From contig OX465583.1 of the NCBI GenBank assembly GCA_950022655.1, forward strand, positions 69,699,152 through 69,763,151: a DNA stretch of 64,000 nt, written 5' to 3'. Numbering within the stretch: the stretch's first letter is position 1; every line of letters begins with the position of its first letter. Source of the stretch: Alentia gelatinosa (Eukaryota; Annelida; Polychaeta; Phyllodocida; Polynoidae). Both the position numbers and the translations under genes were made by a program. Positions 59,853 to 64,000 of the stretch are shown piece after piece. The notes beneath the pieces were generated by a model. The model searched no databases and was not told the DNA's origin. It saw only the letters and a program-made list of their open reading frames with translations.

Positions 59853-59907
59853 ACATCGTCGAGAGATGACGGCCGATACAAGTCCCCCTCGACCGTCACC
59901 GGATATG
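59853..59907 (+). CDS. Exon p2
   Basis: The acceptor cgttttctgtgttgcag is strong and the donor is ATATG|GTAGGT. The 55 nt, phase 0 to 1, encode TSSRDDGRYKSPSTVTGY. The leftover G plus the first two bases of p3 make GAC (Asp) in frame. A MITE (about 59595-59735) ends roughly 120 nt upstream. Confidence 0.65.
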
Positions 59908-60269
59908 GTAGGTGGTAAACCTTTGTTGATCCTTCTGTTAGGACGTACAGGAACACCAGCTCGTACGGCAATATCAAGTATACATTCCATCGTAACCAGC
60001 AACCAGGTATACATCGACAACAAACCATGGTCTTGTGGACAGGCGGCCGTCAACCTCGAGTGGTTTACAGTGCCACCTGTTCACAAAACGTCGTTGGTTG
60101 TATTCATTATCCTACCCCTAATAAAAAAATCCATAGGCTTAACATTGGGTCACTGTATTCGGTCTGGAGTTCAGAAAAATGAAAAATATCACTCTAGTGG
60201 GATACACGTGACAAATGACGTCATCTGTTAATATAGACGTAATTTAGACGGGCGGGGTAGGATAAGTTC

Positions 60270-60420
60270 TAAACCAAACTCGAGTTAGTCATGTTATTGT
60301 TCATCGCACTCCAGCAAGATCGGCATATTACTGCTCTCGGCTTCGCCTCGCTCAGTAATATGCGATCTTGCCGTCGTGCAATAAACAACAACACGACTAA
60401 CTCTTGTTTGGTTTCTCCAT
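60270..60420. mobile_element. Palindromic foldback core, family G, copy 2
   Basis: It has the same arms as copy 1 (aaaccaaactcgagttagtc and its inverse), preceded by ggggtaggataagttc and followed by atattatcc. Confidence 0.7.
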
Positions 60421-60743
60421 ATTATCCATCTTTTCGAAAGGATATCAAAGAATATAACGATAGGGACAATGTCTTTGCTCTATAGCACTAGGGACTATTT
60501 CCTGTATACCATGGTTTTGAGGCTGTATACCACAGATTTGAATCCGTATACCACAGTTGTGGTATCTGACAGGTTCTTTATAATGGGTCATGGTTTACTG
60601 AGTACCCATATATTTTCAATGCAGTTTTTGTATACGATGGATATCAAAGATGGTTCACTAATATACGTATTTTTGTATTCTAAAACAGAACTCCCCATAA
60701 CATGAATGCTAAGTATGTGTACTGTTGGTTAAATTAACTGCAT

Positions 60744-60808
60744 TATATATAAATATATGTGTGTGTATATATAAATATATAGACATATATATACACACTT
60801 AAATATGT
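60744..60808. repeat. TA-rich low-complexity tract
   Basis: An alternating ta/tg tract that could form a cruciform. No other content was seen. Confidence 0.8.
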
Positions 60809-61547
60809 ACATAACCATACATACATACATATCTTTCCCTATCATATGTAGTGGAACAGGGAGTCCCTACGATGTTAACCTTCTCTTGCATGTTCATATT
60901 TATAGATATACCCGTGTTTTTCCAGTTAGTGTTTTTTTCGTAGAACAAATATTGGAGTTTCTCAACTACATCAAATATTGATCTCAGATCTTAAAGGCCT
61001 AGTAAAACTAACCTGGTCGGTATGATAATTAATATGGATATAAACATGAGGAGTGCTGTGACTTGTCGCTTGGCTTCCTGCCATCCTGGATGCCTCCATA
61101 ACTAAGACCAGCAGTTACGTTCTAGGTCACTGATCAGTGTCGGGCCCTGTGTAGTTTATCTTTACCAAATTAAAGGCATATCCTACAATTTACAGTGGCG
61201 CCATCTGGTATTTTTTAAATATTGTCAATTATCAGTCAAATTTTGGTTCTTCGGCTCGAAACGTTGGTTCTAATAAAAATGCCTACAAAAAACAACTTGG
61301 CTGGTTGTACTGTTCTTCAAGATATCATAAAAATGTCGTGGAGAAAAAACGTGTCCTTAATGTAACCATTCTAGACCGCCTTAGTACATAGCGCCTAGTA
61401 CGGGAGTCTTGTGTAGTACCCCATCATGTAAACGAGGAAAATTCACCAATGAAACTATTATTCCAGTCGTTATAACTGTAGATGACAAATATTACAAGGT
61501 GTATGAATGGAATTTTAGGTCCATTCCCGTTTGATTAGCTGTTTTAG

Positions 61548-61686
61548 GCAGAATCCAGTCCATATACAACAAAAGACTAATACTAACATCTGGTGAGGTA
61601 GATGAAGCCATAGATAGCATAGGTCATGGGAAAATGAAACTATCTGAAGCATCTATATTTTTGAATAGTAATTATCACATAACCAA
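61548..61686 (+). CDS. Candidate exon with helix-turn-helix-like sequence
   Basis: The acceptor gattagctgttttag and the donor ACCAA|GTAAGTATG are good. The 139 nt, phase 1 to 2, encode RIQSIYNKRLILTSG then EVDEAIDSIGHGKMKLSEAS. The pattern EAI-x-x-I-x-x-GKM-x-LSEAS resembles the first helices of pipsqueak-type HTH domains, which are common in transposases and some transcription factors (a family resemblance, not proof). It could follow p2 by phase but cannot precede p3. It is therefore an alternative exon, part of another gene, or a transposon relic. An in-frame stop lies just upstream, at 61532. Confidence 0.35.
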
Positions 61687-62207
61687 GTAAGTATGTGTAC
61701 TGCTTTCTATTAATTGCTTTCTTAGTAGGAATTCAGCAAGTAGGTGGGTATGGCACAACGTTTCGGCGGATTTGCCCTCATCAGGTGTAACTACTGGACT
61801 GGAAGTATATATTAAGAGCAGTTAAATAGATAGTTTCCATAGTTACATAAACATTTATGATACATTGGTTCAATAAAATCCGTTTCTGGTCCATTACTCT
61901 CCTCTCCTGTGTTTTTGATAAATATTTTTAGGTAATATAACTATCTGAACTTTCTTATTCAGTGGATAAAGTTGAAACATTAAATAGAGTGAATACGTTA
62001 ATATATTACATTTGATAATGACTAAAAAAAATGTCTTATACATGTATCAATTGTAATTTCGTAATCATATTTATATGTATTTATGATATAGGTTGTTCAG
62101 TTGATTAGTCTTATTTGAACTGAACGACCCATATCACAAATACATATAAATATATTCTTATATAATTTTGAATATGCCTTGTTATTTTTGTTTGTATATT
62201 TATTCAG

Positions 62208-62557
62208 ACGTACGGCAGCTGTCACTCCCCGGGGGCAGTAAACAGAATCCCCCTCTGGAGCCTCACGTGACGCGGCCCTTCGTCCAGAAACCCACACCTG
62301 CGCAGTCGACGAGACCGCGCTCCTCCTTCCAGACGCGCTCACTAGGCGGCGCCACCGCAAGGAACGCTGCCCTAGCCTCCAAACCAAGCGCGTCCCTGGC
62401 TCGGGCCTCCAGTAACCTCTCCCTGGAGAGAGAGCAGACGACAAACTTCGATGCCGCGCTCGGAACGCTGTCGTCACGTGACCCCGGCGCATGCGCGTCC
62501 ACGCCGCACCTGAACCGGGTCAGTGACGTCACAGAGGACGCGGCACATCCGGTTCCG
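62208..62557 (+). CDS. Exon p3, Ser/Arg/Pro-rich
   Basis: The acceptor gtttgtatatttattcag and the donor TTCCG|GTATGT are good. The 350 nt, phase 1 to 0, are GC-rich against an AT-rich background. The translation begins VRQLSLPGGSKQNPPLEPHV, continues RPRSSFQTRSLGGATARN and ends HLNRVSDVTEDAAHPVP. It looks intrinsically disordered, with many potential phosphorylation sites. p1 to p3 give 183 in-frame codons without a stop, so the gene must continue past 62557, probably outside the window. Minus-strand ORFs over this exon are shadows. Confidence 0.75.
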
Positions 62558-63146
62558 GTATGTATGAAACAAAATATGTCATTATCCTGGTTACGGCACC
62601 ATAATGTATGTAAAGCGGGATTCATGTACCTCACAGGGTGTTGGTGCACCCCTCTAATATGATCTCACAGTCTGAAAGTCGTATTCTGTACTCTCCCTAC
62701 GCTCTATGGAGAAGAATTCTTAACGAACTAGGCTTAGAGGCTTGAGAATCCGCTGGCCTGCCTCCCGTGCTAAAGACAAACATCAATACAACCAAAGATT
62801 CCTATAATTTCAATGATGCTACCTAGCGGGAATACTGTGTGCCAGTGGACTGTCAAGGCTCCAAGCCTAGTTCGTTAAGAATTCTTCTCCCATAGATCGC
62901 AGTGAGAACCTTGTACAGATTACGACTTATGACAGGGGTTCACCTGAGACAAATCCTACTGAGATTCTGTACTCGAACACAATTTCTTCGTCTAGATTAT
63001 AGGGATTCCTTTCCCTGAGATATGTTTTCCACCCTGTAATTGTTAAAGACATTTCCCCCTAAAAGGGAACAAAATCGCATGAGATTTGAAGCCCTGTGAG
63101 GTACATGAATCCCATCGTGTGAATCCCACTTAACAAAGTCCAGGGT

Positions 63147-63345
63147 ACCGTTTCATAATCTAGTACCTTTTTACTGTATGCCATAGAGACCCAGGGATGA
63201 TGTCGGTCAACTTTATTCAACAATTATGGATGACCTCACGGACGGCTAATACTGTCTTAGGGAACAGACGTAAATATCATTAAACGATAACTCTTGTATG
63301 AGGTACAGAAAAGGGCCTTCATGTACAATCCTAGAATATTCTTTT
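63147..63345. mobile_element. MITE, GGCCTGTTGAATAAT family, uninterrupted copy
   Basis: It contains gccatagagacccagggatg, ggacggctaatactgtctta and gaggtacagaaaagggc. It has no insertion at the site where the 47318-47725 copy carries one. Confidence 0.6.
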
Positions 63346-63767
63346 AGATATTCTGATGTAGTACCACTTCGTTGTTTCACAGATGTTCTTCCTTTCTGGG
63401 TCACATTATACTCTACTGTTTTGAGGGGCAGGCAGCACAGGGCAGCTATCAGTGCCCAGCCTGTTCCTATACCCTGTGACCGCTTGGTGTAACACCACCT
63501 TTTAGTGTGTATTTGTCAGAACCAGTCACAGTACAGCTTACACTAGTCTGTTTAGGAACCGTCCACCTTCAGAGCATAGACCTCTGTTCAGAGGTACCAT
63601 CCATGAAGGTCTAAGAGAGCATGGCTGATATTGGTCAGTGCTGCTGGGTGAAAGCAATAATGTGGTTCGTTGTTCTATTTATAGCATCAGTTTGACAAGA
63701 GCTGATTGGTTCAAACGAATATGCACTAAACAGCCTTTTAAGACTCGCTGCTGGACCAAAATGCGGT

Positions 63768-63992
63768 CTCTTTATCAGAGGCACATTCCAAAATCTCCAG
63801 TCATAGTCTCACTCTCCAAACACTGTTCCAGTGCACTGACTACACACTGTGTTACAGGTGACGATGGTATCATTGCTGGAGACGGGATGTGGCTCTCTTT
63901 ATCAGAGGCACATCCCACAATCTCCAGTCATAGTCTCACTCTCCAAACACTATTCCAGTTTACTAACTACACACTGTGTTAAGGTGACGATT
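63768..63992. repeat. 127-bp tandem duplication
   Basis: The segment starting ctctttatcagaggcacat at 63768 recurs at 63895. The second copy runs to near the window end. Confidence 0.85.
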
Positions 63993-64000
63993 GTATCGCT

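Overview
This is a window of animal nuclear DNA. It has no operons and no long ORFs. It holds short GT-AG exons spread over tens of kilobases, many short foldback and TIR elements, many minisatellites, and long poly-C tracts. The style (large introns, MITE-dense, minisatellite-rich) suggests a marine invertebrate, perhaps a mollusc or another lophotrochozoan. The taxon is inferred and the sequence does not settle it.

The main content is one split gene on the minus strand, from about 46.6 kb down to a stop codon at 3583. I assembled 14 exons by reading splice sites and phases by eye. From 5' to 3' they are e1 46595-46467 (tentative), e2 43359-43198, e3 31446-31278, e4 29005-28976, e5 27842-27813, e6 25360-25289, e7 22865-22285, e8 17675-17624, e9 14400-14322, e10 13607-13444, e11 12870-12618, e12 8008-7891, e13 7098-6979 and e14 3723-3583. 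Every junction keeps one open frame, and the total is 2100 nt (699 residues). I do not recognise the product. It has a Pro-rich centre, a basic segment, and a motif with core F-x-I-x-P-[DE]-W-V-S-E-T that occurs once in each of the last two exons.

A second gene runs on the plus strand from a promoter-like segment at about 52.65 kb (p1 52738-52881, p2 59853-59907, p3 62208-62557) and probably continues past the window. Its product is Ser/Arg/Pro-rich and unrecognised. Three smaller plus-strand candidates are a two-exon micro-ORF nested in an intron (14621-14822), an orphan exon (34345-34429), and an exon at 61548-61686 whose phase does not fit p3.

The rest is repetitive. About two dozen near-palindromes of 80-170 bp have unrelated cores, but many share the same boundary (GGATAA on the left, TTATCC on the right). 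This looks like a modular foldback family with interchangeable hairpin cores and is the most unusual feature here. Other repeats are a ~400-bp element in six copies, a composite retroelement-like family, several TIR MITE families (one nested inside another), a ~980-bp tandem duplication at 3.9-5.5 kb, and at least ten minisatellites, several of which fill introns or abut splice sites. Stretches at 29.1-29.9, 35.0-36.6, 43.5-44.3, 55.8-56.9 and 60.7-61.4 kb are AT-rich, and I see nothing in them.
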